Assembly (NCBI GenBank): GCA_002786025.1
Contig: NHNW01000014.1
Location: forward strand, 62,001 to 126,000
Direction of reading: 5' to 3'
DNA length: 64,000 nucleotides
Source of the DNA: Zasmidium citrigriseum
Taxonomy: Eukaryota; Ascomycota; Dothideomycetes; Mycosphaerellales; Mycosphaerellaceae
A program made the position numbers and the translations under genes. The notes under the pieces were generated by a model. The model ran no database searches and was not told the DNA's origin. It saw only the letters and a list, made by a program, of their open reading frames with translations. Shown here piece after piece: positions 11,238 to 20,466 of the stretch. Every line of letters starts with the position of its first letter. The first letter of the stretch is position 1.

Positions 11238-11530
11238 CGAGTTTTTGACAGCATCATGGCATCTCACATAGCCGCTTTATAGATCATTCAATGAACAATT
11301 TGCTACAAGATCGTATCTGTGCTCGATGGTTACACAACAAGAGAGGGTGTTGCTATGGGCAAGGATACGCGTAAATTGAACACGAAGCGAACACGTTGAC
11401 CGCGTTTCAGGGGTCGGCACCGTTGGACCCACCTCTCACTTGTTTGCTTGTAGCCTGACCTTCACACGGCGTTCAACAAAATCACCACCATTCATGCTAT
11501 ACATTAACGCATCACTGTCGGCTATCCAAC

Positions 11531-13993
11531 ATGTTTACAGCGAATGGGCCTCGTACGCCGATGTTCCAGAATGATGTGAAGACGGAGATGATGGACGTCC
11601 GTCCAGAACAAATCCAACGCTGGCCATGCACCGACAACATGTGCCCGGATTGCGAGGAGCATTATCGGCATATGGACGACTTCTTCCACCAATGCATGCA
11701 CTACACGCGAGGCGTCCCTGTTGCCGAAGCGAGAGAAGTCACGCAGAAGTTGTCGTCTCAGGCGAAAGACGGCCAGCGGAAGTTGAAGGAGTCTCTGGAA
11801 CGCCATGGGGACTTGTTAATGAGCAGATGGAAGAAACGGAGTAAAGACAAGCGAGCCGAACTCTTGAAGCGTGCGAATGACCTCTTACCCGATCAGCGTG
11901 GAGTGATGTACTTTCAGCTCACACAGTCTTACGGCGGCAACTACGACTGGAAGAGATGTCGGCAGGACAAAGTTCGGTTTGCTTTCCTCCTCCCATATCT
12001 GGCCACGGAGACGCTCAAGGAGAATCCGGCGTTTTTGTTTGCCCTTCTTCATCATCGTTCAGCGTACTCCCTCGAGGATTGGGCCACGTTCGATCTGCAC
12101 CAGTTCCGAGATCCTTGGAAGACGGGAAACTTCGATGTTGAATTCTCGCCCATGTGTGTTGTAGTTCATGGAGCAAAATATGGCGAACTGGTCCCTTTCA
12201 ACGGGCCATCCATCCACCGAGGCGACATAGTAGGATATCCGAGAGCTCGACTCCTCCTCGAAGCTCAAGCCGAGTTGATGAACTTCTTGACTCGAATAAT
12301 GGACCTCACGCTTGAAGGTGCCAATTTGGAAAACCCGTCCTCAACGAAATGGACGGCAATGTGCAACGAAGGCTTCCGACTGTCTGGAGACGTCGCACAG
12401 TGGTCTTCATACAGTAATCAGCCATTCTCGGCACCGCCCTCCTTGGACATTGACTCTATCATTTCCACGGCAAAGCTACGATTCGACGCTTCGGCTGACC
12501 ATCTTGCCTTGCTCCAGACTGATCCAGCCTACATGCGTCGCTATATTCGCATCACATTGCAAGGCTCTGCTTACAAGAACATGCCCGAAGACGATGTCTT
12601 CCATACGGTTGACGCGCAGATTTGTATCGAGATACAATCTCTCTATTGGTGGCTTTGTATCAAGGAAGAAGCTGAACATGTCCGCAACGTCCGCAACCGA
12701 TTTCGAGACCAGATCAATCGAGGCTCGCCTCTACCGCGCCCATACGATCGTGCACTAGCAGCGTTGGAGTTGGTCCTTGTGAACTACATGATCATGCGCA
12801 CCGACATGTACCGAAATCAAATGTATCAGCGACCGGGTTTCAGCAAGTACTTCATCCGTGAGTATGAAGGTCATGGGCGTGCGACTCTTCGTAAGAACTT
12901 TGAGGGATCTATGCCGATGATGCTTGCAAAGGATCCTCTCTTCTGGTGTCTTTCCAATCTGTGCTCTGAGCCGGACGCGAGGTCAAACTTCGACCATGCT
13001 AGTCTGTTTACATTTCTTGAGGACCACCTGGCACGATCAGCAGTCGAAGAGAGAGCACGACTTGATCAGATTCTGTTCGACAACTTCTCCGATCTGGCTG
13101 CAAATCATCAACTTTTACTGGCCGTACGTCTTAACCGCCCTCAGAACAAAGCTGGCGATGGCCTTGAGATGAAGCAAACCGAGGACCGCCGCGCTTGGAA
13201 GGATAGAGTTATCAGAGCTGGGCACCTGTCATCCTCTACTAGCCGTGGAATACTTCTCAAACGTTTTTACGTATCCACTGCACCGAGCGGCAGACGGGAC
13301 GGATCCTGGATCGAGCGTCATAAAGATATGCATTCGCTACTGTCCACGTATTGGTCGTCCATTCGAAACGAACCCCTGGATCATATGAAAGATGAAGAGG
13401 TGGCCCTCTATCTCAAGGCAGACTTGGGACCAGAACATCAGGCGCAACTGGAAATGGAAAGACGGAATGTCCTTGATGAGATGTCCTCGCGGTTGGTGGT
13501 GCCTGAGATGCCTCGAGATATAGCCGCCCCCGCAGAATCCGAGAAGACCAAGCCAGCTGAGAAGAAGGCAAAACCTAAGACTCGTCCAACTCTCTCAGAC
13601 CGTGCAGAACTGCACTCCACGACCATCATTGAGACGTCAGAAGCGCCAATCGAAGCCACCACGACGGCCAAAATCCCAGCCTCGAAGCGGGCAGTCACCG
13701 TCTTCTCCCGCATGTTCAGCCCGGATGTCTCAGAGACTGGGCAGACTTGTGACTGGGATCAATTCGTTCACGCCATGAAAGACGTTGGCTTCTCCGCTCG
13801 GGACAGTACCGGCTCGGCGGTTGTCTTCGAACTGATCGACCACGGCAAAATCATCTTTCATCGGCCACATCCCGTCGCTAAGATCGACCCCGTGATGTTG
13901 AAGGCCATGGGGAAGCGATTGAGCAAGTGGTTTGGCTGGGCTAGAGATACTTTTGTTGAAATTGTTGGTTGTGGGCGTGAGACTGCAAGCTGA
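11531..13993 (+). CDS. conserved-looking protein of unknown function, 820 residues
   Basis: Intronless 820-residue protein; start ATG 11531, stop TGA 13991. Near the N-terminus, CTDNMCPDCEEHYRHMDDFFHQC is shown here only in part: cysteines and histidines at about residues 33-56 (CxxxxCxxC...H..H......H.C) could bind zinc. The rest is mainly helical, with many aromatic and charged residues and no transmembrane segment. A Lys/Pro/Thr-rich linker (about residues 660-700) precedes a C-terminal domain of ~120 residues (VFSRMFSPDVSETGQTCDWDQFVHAMKDVGF...) that ends HGKIIFHRPHP and could fold independently. I do not recognise the family. Coding is supported by length, codon use and absence of stops. 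Confidence 0.85.
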   Translation: MFTANGPRTPMFQNDVKTEMMDVRPEQIQRWPCTDNMCPDCEEHYRHMDDFFHQCMHYTRGVPVAEAREVTQKLSSQAKDGQRKLKESLERHGDLLMSRWKKRSKDKRAELLKRANDLLPDQRGVMYFQLTQSYGGNYDWKRCRQDKVRFAFLLPYLATETLKENPAFLFALLHHRSAYSLEDWATFDLHQFRDPWKTGNFDVEFSPMCVVVHGAKYGELVPFNGPSIHRGDIVGYPRARLLLEAQAELMNFLTRIMDLTLEGANLENPSSTKWTAMCNEGFRLSGDVAQWSSYSNQPFSAPPSLDIDSIISTAKLRFDASADHLALLQTDPAYMRRYIRITLQGSAYKNMPEDDVFHTVDAQICIEIQSLYWWLCIKEEAEHVRNVRNRFRDQINRGSPLPRPYDRALAALELVLVNYMIMRTDMYRNQMYQRPGFSKYFIREYEGHGRATLRKNFEGSMPMMLAKDPLFWCLSNLCSEPDARSNFDHASLFTFLEDHLARSAVEERARLDQILFDNFSDLAANHQLLLAVRLNRPQNKAGDGLEMKQTEDRRAWKDRVIRAGHLSSSTSRGILLKRFYVSTAPSGRRDGSWIERHKDMHSLLSTYWSSIRNEPLDHMKDEEVALYLKADLGPEHQAQLEMERRNVLDEMSSRLVVPEMPRDIAAPAESEKTKPAEKKAKPKTRPTLSDRAELHSTTIIETSEAPIEATTTAKIPASKRAVTVFSRMFSPDVSETGQTCDWDQFVHAMKDVGFSARDSTGSAVVFELIDHGKIIFHRPHPVAKIDPVMLKAMGKRLSKWFGWARDTFVEIVGCGRETAS

Positions 13994-14320
13994 CTACGAT
14001 ATGATGACTTGTTTTATAGTCGACTGGATGAGGCTGACTGATTTAAGGGGACGGACTTTGAGAACTGATCTTGTAGGATTCAAAGCATCTGCGATCTAGG
14101 GGGTCTGGTCTTTGATGTTGCTCAATCTTACTTGTGGCGCAAGATTTGGGGAGGATTTTATTAAGTATTGGAGGTACTGAAACGGCAAGACTCCGCCTTG
14201 ATCGCCTAAATCGTTCTGCTTAGGCGAGCACATGCAACAGCATTCGAAATAAAGTTCACAGCCCTAAGCGCTAACTGGACCTCACGTCGAAGGAGCTGAG
14301 ATGGCAGAAGTAGTATTAGC
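13994..14320. other. intergenic, no gene seen
   Basis: 327 bases between two same-strand genes. Nothing recognisable apart from ordinary AT-rich 3' sequence (taagtattgg, aataaagtt near 14248). Confidence 0.5.
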
Positions 14321-14890
14321 ATGAGGCCGGCACCTTCAAATAACATCAGCACGAAGTTTCTCTTCGTTGATCACGCCAGATCGTCAGCCATGCTATCGAA
14401 ACGATCACACAGCGCTCCTGGATGCTGCAAAGCGAAGCCATTCCTGAAGTCCCGTCGAAAGAACAACGACACCATCCACATAGCCCAGCAGGTCGAGGAA
14501 ATTGTCACCAAGATAATGGCGGGCTGCAACTGCCGTCGATTTGACTCCTCCGACCCGTTTTACTCGGATCTCATCGACCCAGACTTCATCGGCAGTCTGC
14601 GGGAGCCCTGGGGCGGCAGAGAGCCAACCTCGTGGCCGAATCTTCTCTCAACGCTCGGCCAACTTGTCGCTGAGTATCCCGAATACCACGTCACACGGCC
14701 TGTGATGTATACTGAGATTTACCGAGGGTTGTCGCGGGGTGGAACACTGGATGGGGAGGCGAGGTATGCTGACGTCTTTGTGAACTTCGACGCGGAGGGC
14801 GAGCCACCTGGAGTGGTGAGGCAGAGTGTGGCGATCTTTCGGTTCAGAAGGGAAGATGAGGATGACATCTGGAGATGTTTTAGTCTTTAG
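14321..14890 (+). CDS. small protein, possibly NTF2/SnoaL-like
   Basis: Single frame of 189 residues. Either the ATG at 14321 or the one at 14390 (MLSKRSH) may be used; the first ~40 residues are basic and unstructured. The rest reads like an NTF2/SnoaL-like fold of fungal hypothetical proteins: helical start (IVTKIMAGCNCRRFDS), conserved WPNLL helix, then beta strands (YHVTRPVMYTEIYRG, YADVFVNFDAEG, VRQSVAIFRFRR) ending in WRCFSL. Fold assignment is inference from the strand pattern; the activity is unknown. Confidence 0.65.
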   Translation: MRPAPSNNISTKFLFVDHARSSAMLSKRSHSAPGCCKAKPFLKSRRKNNDTIHIAQQVEEIVTKIMAGCNCRRFDSSDPFYSDLIDPDFIGSLREPWGGREPTSWPNLLSTLGQLVAEYPEYHVTRPVMYTEIYRGLSRGGTLDGEARYADVFVNFDAEGEPPGVVRQSVAIFRFRREDEDDIWRCFSL

Positions 14891-15121
14891 AGCTTGGATG
14901 GTTGTGGTCGCTGTGATGGCTTGGGGAGTGTCGATACCTATGTTGAAGGTCTCTAGACGGCAGGAAGAAATTCGACGGACAAAACAGAACTTCTCGATCT
15001 TTTAGCGAAAGAAAATGCAAAAGACTATGCTCGAATCGAAGCAATCATGCCGTTGAATGTCGTCTGACCCATGCACAAGGCTGCAAACCCGACAATCCAC
15101 CGACCCACCCGCCAAGCCGGA

Positions 15122-15141
15122 AGAGCAAAAAGAAAAGCAAA
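15122..15141 (-). terminator. Pol III T-run downstream of 5S
   Basis: On the minus strand the 20 bases after the 5S 3' end contain three runs of four to five T. This is the usual termination signal for RNA polymerase III. Confidence 0.7.
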
Positions 15142-15261
15142 AACATTCAGCACCCGGTATTCCCGTATGGTCACCCACTATAGTACTAATCAGGCGGTCA
15201 AGTGCTTATATATGCGAGAGCGGACGGGATCGCTAGTTCTCACTTGCCTGTGGCCGAATGT
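15142..15261 (-). rRNA. 5S ribosomal RNA
   Basis: Read on the minus strand from 15261, about 120 bases match the eukaryotic 5S pattern. The 5' end ACATTCGGCC pairs with the 3' end GAATGTT. Inside are the highly conserved GATCCCGTCCGCTCTCGC block, the CCTGATTAGTACT internal control region, the GGGTGACCA motif, and GGGAATACCGGGTGCTG before the 3' end. Directly downstream on that strand are T-rich runs (TTTTGCTTTTCTTTTT) suited to RNA polymerase III termination. Dispersed single 5S genes are normal in filamentous ascomycetes. Ends may be off by one or two bases. Confidence 0.93.
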
Positions 15262-15625
15262 GCTTAGAATGCTCCTTTCCAACTTTTAAAGGCTCAAGTC
15301 TAATCTCGAGGACGAGGATGGCCACGCCCAACGCTTTTATCTGAGCATTCCCGAACCACGAGAACATCGTTTCGTCCGAGTACCCCGTGCAGCAAAGCAA
15401 GAATCCTGCAAGCTTTAGGCATTTGTGGTACTTTCGCGAGAGGCGCAGAATCCGAGAGAAGGCGAACAGCGTCATCCGCCACAAACGCTTTCCATTCTAC
15501 CACAACTACAAAGGGGAGAGCAGCGACACAGAAGACACATAGCAGGTGAGGGACTGTCTGCTCTGCATTTATAAAGAAGAAGCAAAACGTGCATCTCACA
15601 GATCCTCCTTCATCCTCGAAGCTCT
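15262..15625. other. intergenic, no gene seen
   Basis: 364 bases between the 5S gene and the stop of the small secreted protein gene. No plausible gene on either strand. Confidence 0.5.
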
Positions 15626-15944
15626 CTATTCCTTATCCCAACAGTTCGAATCGCCCATAGCGCCATGCGCTTGACATCCCTTGAGGAATTCGCAGTTCTG
15701 GAATTGGCCACCGCAGTAGTGGCGACCGTCGTCAAAGACACGAAGGCTACCCGAGGGGCAGTTGGCCTCGGTGGCGGCTTCGTTGAAGGTCCCGTCGGTG
15801 TTTTGGCAGAGGCAGTAGGCGTACCAACTGCAGGCTTGGATGGTGGTGGGCAAGATGGCGGCGAGGGCGATCTGTTGGTTTGAGTGAGTTGAAGATCGTG
15901 CAGGGAAATGGGATTGGGGGTTGGTTGACCTGGAGGAGCTTCAT
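15626..15944 (-). CDS. small cysteine-rich secreted protein (effector-like)
   Basis: Two exons, 15944-15930 and 15871-15626, give 86 residues. The intron (15872-15929) has an acceptor CAACAG and a less usual GTCAAC donor. The five-residue first exon completes a signal peptide with the start of exon 2 (MKLLQ|IALAAILPTTIQA). Cleavage would leave about 68 residues with eight cysteines, an even number suited to four disulfides, including a CxC pair. The remaining composition is rich in Gly, Asn, Asp and aromatic residues. Size, signal and cysteine density match fungal small secreted proteins, many of which are effectors or antimicrobial. Function is not shown by sequence. A TATA-like element lies about 95 bases upstream. 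Confidence 0.78.
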
Positions 15945-16899
15945 GGTTGATGAGTGAGTGAGATGGGGCTCTTCTTTGTTTGGATTGGACTTGATAGTGA
16001 TCAGGGCTTGGAGAAACGTGGCCGTTTCCAAGTGATACTTATACATTTATCCATCCTCACATCAACGTTGGCTCATCTTATCGCAAGGAAGATCGGAGAA
16101 TCCCTCAAAGTCTAGAACCATGAGCCGTGTTTTCGCCAATTCGCTCATGCCCCATGACTAGTCATTATCATACCGTCGCAAGCTTCACTGGACGAGTGAT
16201 CGTCGACGGACTAACTCCAAGACATCCGTTGTTACTCCAGAAGGAGACGGCCTGACCGCAGCGTCTCATTGTCGGGTAGGACAGATGGTCTGTCCGTCTT
16301 CACGTTTCAGATACAGCAAAGAGTTGTTTTAGCACCACTGCTAATCCGAATATGACGGTGAGACGAAGAAGGGAAAACATGCAAGAAGAGCAGTTTTGTC
16401 GGGGAGCCTCTCAGGTCCAAAACAATTGCTCTGCCCCTATCCGCGCGTTCCGTGGAACGACTTCATTCACCCGCACCCGGAGTATAGAAAGACTAAAATA
16501 CCCTGATTTATGATTCCCTCTAGCTAGCTAAACAAACGTCCCCGCTGCCTTTCCGGACTTTTACCAAGTCCCAGACATAGAATGCGTAATCGAACGATTG
16601 ACTCGAATGACAAGGAGTGAAATTATCGTAAAGTTCGGCCTATGTCTCAAGCTGAGATGCCAAGATTCACATGTACCTGCCAAGAGTTCCTTAGAGCTCC
16701 GCAATAATTTTGACAGCATGAGATATTGGGTTTGTCTTGACTTATGATTTGACATATTCTCAATTTGTTTTAGATGGTATTCCGAGTGATGGTATTCCGA
16801 GTCATGTAGTCATCTAGAGAGAGGAAGAGACACAATGGCTTACAGACACATCACAACACCTGATAGCATGCGGTCTGGCACAAGCCCCGAGATCCCTAT
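15945..16899. other. intergenic, no gene seen
   Basis: About 955 bases, moderately AT-rich, containing the small secreted protein promoter and the 3' flank of the hydrolase. A local direct repeat ggtattccgag occurs twice near 16775-16800. No RNA gene or coding frame is supported. Confidence 0.5.
16038..16043 (-). promoter_or_regulatory. TATA-like element upstream of small secreted protein
   Basis: TATAAG on the minus strand, about 95 bases before the ATG at 15944. Position and sequence suit a core promoter; nothing else confirms it. Confidence 0.4.
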
Positions 16900-17898
16900 T
16901 TAAGCCCCATTAAACCACTCCACAATCCTCCCAACATTTCGATCCACACAGTCCAGCTGATCATAATGCTGGAAATGACTAACCCCATCCTCCCAAACCA
17001 ACTTCTTCTTCTCCGTCGGAATCGACTCAAAATGTCTCTTCGCCGCGGCCGGATTCATGCAATTATCACCATGGATAACCAGTGCCGGCTTCTGCAACTT
17101 CGCAACCCCGGGCACTGTGGTGTACGAGAAGTGATCCAAATCACTCATCACCGCATACCGGTTCTCGAAGCCCTTAAGCGTCCACGGCCCGTACCAAGAC
17201 CAGACGACGGGACCCGGAAGGCCGGCGAGAGAGCCTTTGTCTGCATCTGCGGCATTGGGATCGACTAGAGGTTGGTATGTTACTTCGCCCGTCTTTTCGT
17301 AGAGGTCTCGTGCTTCTCTTGCTCGCTGAAGGCGGTCTTGAAGGAGTTTCTCGCCTTGTTCTGGCGTTGGCATTTTCATGGCGCCGATGTCCTGGCCGGG
17401 CTTCCAGTCGACGCAGCCGGCGCAGATCATGTAGATGTCCGTCTCATGGTCACGGAAATAGCCCGATACGGAGGCTACACCTTCGATACGGTTGTCGTAC
17501 GAGGCGATGTCCAAAGACTCCGGCCCTCCTTGGCAGATTCCCACGAGAAACAGCCTCGAAGCATCGACGTCGCCGCGACCGATGAGGTAGTCGATTCCAG
17601 CGACAGCGTCTTCATTCTTCATCTTGGGGTTCTCCAGACGGCGAGGTTGCCCTGTGCTGCCGCCGACGGTGCGTGGGTCGAAGATGAGGGCGGCATAGCC
17701 TTCGTCGGCGAGGCGGGTGCCGTATTGGAGGGGAGCTTGTTCTTTGATGAAGGAGTAGGGGCCGGTAATGACGACGCCAGGAGGCTTCGTTGAGGAGGAA
17801 GGAGCCTTTGGGTTCGGGAAGAAGAGAGTTGCGGCGATGGTCTCGCCATGGGAGTGGTAGTTCACCTGTTCGGTGGTGTAGTTCCCGTGGAAAGGCAT
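16900..17898 (-). CDS. alpha/beta hydrolase with Cys nucleophile motif (DLH/YcjY-like)
   Basis: 332 residues from the ATG at 17898; the frame is open further upstream but without ATG, and a TATATA element at 17962-17968 supports the shorter start. Fold landmarks: the N-terminal strand VNYHSHGETIAATLFFP; the oxyanion-type segment PPGVVITGPYSFIKEQA; FDPRTVGGSTG; the nucleophile elbow GICQGG at residues 167-172; and near the end PALVIHGDN then a conserved SHFQHYD providing the catalytic His. The elbow has Cys where most hydrolases have Ser, as in dienelactone hydrolases and some fungal polyketide-tailoring hydrolases. The substrate is unknown. It lies about 290 bases downstream of a Zn2Cys6 regulator on the same strand. 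Confidence 0.85.
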   Translation of the reverse strand: MPFHGNYTTEQVNYHSHGETIAATLFFPNPKAPSSSTKPPGVVITGPYSFIKEQAPLQYGTRLADEGYAALIFDPRTVGGSTGQPRRLENPKMKNEDAVAGIDYLIGRGDVDASRLFLVGICQGGPESLDIASYDNRIEGVASVSGYFRDHETDIYMICAGCVDWKPGQDIGAMKMPTPEQGEKLLQDRLQRAREARDLYEKTGEVTYQPLVDPNAADADKGSLAGLPGPVVWSWYGPWTLKGFENRYAVMSDLDHFSYTTVPGVAKLQKPALVIHGDNCMNPAAAKRHFESIPTEKKKLVWEDGVSHFQHYDQLDCVDRNVGRIVEWFNGA

Positions 17899-17961
17899 CC
17901 TGATCTGTAGAGCTGGATCGTGGTGGTGTAATTTGAGAAGAGATGGGCGATGTGTCGACTC

Positions 17962-17968
17962 TATATAT
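17962..17968 (-). promoter_or_regulatory. TATA-like element of the hydrolase gene
   Basis: TATATAG on the minus strand, about 65-70 bases upstream of the ATG at 17898. It helps to choose that ATG over the longer ATG-less open frame. Confidence 0.45.
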
Positions 17969-18191
17969 GACGGGTGTGGGTCGTACCAAGAGCGGACAGG
18001 GCGGCCGCTCGAAGTCTGTGAACCCGAAGGAGCTGCCGACTTAGACAAGGCACTGCACAGTTCCAGATCGGTGATGAAGACGGGGGTCTATTGTCGGAAA
18101 ACGCTGCTTCGATACCACGGCTTCTTCAGATGATCAACGTGGGCGATGTTGCATCCGGAGGCGTCTGCTTAGCTAGGTCGTTAGCGTAGCT

Positions 18192-20084
18192 TCAGCTGAT
18201 CGAGCTCGTAGTCCCGGCCTGTGAGGCTTCTATCAGGCGCAAGTACTCTCCTTCATTCAACACGGTCATGTTAGCCAAAATCTGGTTGATGTACATGCCA
18301 GGTCATTTTGATACTCACCGGCAACTTTCCACTTCATGTTCAATAAGGACAACACCTCTTTAAGCTCTGCCAGGCATCCAGCAGCATCATCAGTAGGTGA
18401 TTCTTGAACGGCCCACGCATCTGCCGCCCACCGTAAGTCATCGGAACAAGGATGTGGATATTTGTATCAAACCTACAGTTCGCTGCAGCGTAGTATATTG
18501 CGTGGATGACGAGAGGACTTGCAGTGCCAAATCCGGCCCTCTCGATGGACTCACGTATTCGTCGTGCTAAATGGAGGGTCTTGCCGGAGATATCGTAGAC
18601 TCCTTCCAGGCTGGCCTGTTGCATGACAACCTGATTCTCAAGACCAGTTTGAACGCTTCGCTCTGGGCATGCATATTCATCGTACAGGGTCTGAGAGACG
18701 ACTGGTCAGCCAAGGAGAATGGGCATTAAGTATAGAAAGACATACCAGAGCGGCCGCAAAGCAAACAGCAATACTGGTGTGAAATGCACCAGATAGACTA
18801 GGGCCCGCAGCCTCAGCTTCCGTCAAAAGTGCTGAAATGAGAGCCTGCAACGTCTTGTGCAGCTGCAAAGCTTCGTCGAACTTAAGTTCCAAGGACGGCT
18901 GAGACTTATCGCTGAGATGGCGTAGCACTTGACCCAGTAGATGGCTGGCCTGACACGTTCTTGCGAACGAAGATGTCTTGCTGCAAGAGACATTCGACAG
19001 AGCCAGGGTAGGTGTGACCGGCATTTGTCCGCGATCAAAATGTTCGTCACTGACAGGAAGAGGGAAATGTATTCCAGGCTCTGCAGTTGCGAACGACTTG
19101 CCCAGGTGGCCCACATGGACGAATCGATCGAGGATCATGACTCCCCACCAAATTCGATGTCGCTCTTCGATCTCCGTCCATGTCTTGACTCGGGGGAGCA
19201 TTTGGGCGCTTTCGCGATCTTGGAGCCCCATGGCATAGCCCTGCGGTTCGTTGAAAACTTATTTAGCCTGCGTTTTTCGTATTGGTACGCTCTGAAATGC
19301 TATCACTTACCATGCGGGCAGCGTGTCCGGTGCTCATGTAGGCTGCAGGATATATTGCATTGCCGATTTCGTACAGAGAAATAAGAAGGAGAGCCTGGAT
19401 GAAAGGGATGGTGAAGCCATTGGCTCGCTCCACGTATGTTTGAGAGGCCTTTGTGTCTTCGTATAGCTGTGCGCGGGCTTCTGCTGTATCATTTTGGAGA
19501 ATATCCTGGAGAATGAGCTTCATGGCCAGTAGCAGTAAGACGAAGTCTGCGCTTAGGTTCTCGAGCGAAGTGGTTGATTTCTGATAGACCCTTGTCTTGG
19601 ACACAATAGGGAAGTATTCATGAACAGAGCTGAAGTAAGAGTCCTGGATGGCTTTCACTTCAACCGAGCCGCCAACTGCCGATAACAGACCAGGTGGACT
19701 CGGCACGTAGGGCGTCTGAATTTGCAGACCCTCATATTTGAACGAATTCGAGTCCAAGAAGAATAAAGCCGGAAACGAAGCCGGCGAATTGGCTGAGCTG
19801 CTCTCGCCATTCGAGTGAGGTGTCGAAAGCGCCGTTTGGGATTGGCCCAGAAGTCCTTCCAGCATCGACACCTTCTGCTTGAGCGCTTGAAGTTCCTCAG
19901 GTGATGGCATTGACGGTCGCTCGCCGTCATACTCGCAAGCACGGCCGATCTTCTCACACAGTGAGCAAGTTGGCAAAGCTTTGTTGCATTTCCTCTTGTA
20001 CCTGCGGCATGAAATGCACGCTTGCGGGGCAACGGGCCCAATCCCACTGCTAGAGGCATCGCGGTAGTTTGGGGATTCTGTCAT
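18192..20084 (-). CDS. Zn2Cys6 transcription factor with fungal-specific TF domain
   Basis: Five exons join in frame: 20084-19311, 19240-18746, 18690-18432, 18366-18319 and 18250-18192, giving 544 residues. The zinc cluster is at residues 23-50 (CISCRRYKRKCNKALPTCSLC, then C), followed by a short coiled-coil linker (LQALKQKVSMLEGLLGQ). The fungal-specific regulatory domain runs through the middle (VHEYFPIVSK, HAARMGYAMGLQDRES, RIWWGVMILDRFVHVGHL). The C-terminus MKWKVAGEYLRLIE is typical of the family. The intron at 18367-18431 (GTGGGC donor) is my inference: it restores the frame to that ending; the alternative is an early stop at 18340. Targets are unknown; the nearby hydrolase is a possible one. 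Confidence 0.88.
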
Positions 20085-20466
20085 GCTTTGCGATGGATCG
20101 ATGGGCAAGACTCTGCTAGGTGATGTCCAAAGCGAGGAAGGTTTGGCCGACGAAGCTGCGCTCGCAGAGTCGTACTGTCGGCCCTCGGGAGATTGGCATG
20201 AAAAGAGTGGATCTGATCCTCGATACGCTCATATGGGTATATTATGTCTTAGAGATTGACACATCAGCGGCTGTGCGTTGTCAACATTGGTGTCGGGGTG
20301 GATGTGACGTTCTTGAACGAGCGGGTTGAGCGAAGGGGTTGAGCGGGCTGAGCGGCCGCTCATGCGTGTGGATGAATTCAGCGCTAGCGGCGTCGATCCT
20401 ACCCAGAGATCATGCAACATGTCGTTCTGTATACCATAATACATACCGTGCAAATCAAGTCTCCCA
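20085..20466. other. intergenic, no gene seen
   Basis: 382 bases between the regulator's start and the end of the CLC gene. It contains a small tandem repeat of gagcgggttgagcgaaggggttgagc type near 20320-20355. No gene seen. Confidence 0.5.

Noticed and set aside
16900..18191. Secondary metabolite cluster
   Set aside because: Only a hydrolase and a regulator; no polyketide synthase, NRPS, terpene synthase or P450 in the window.
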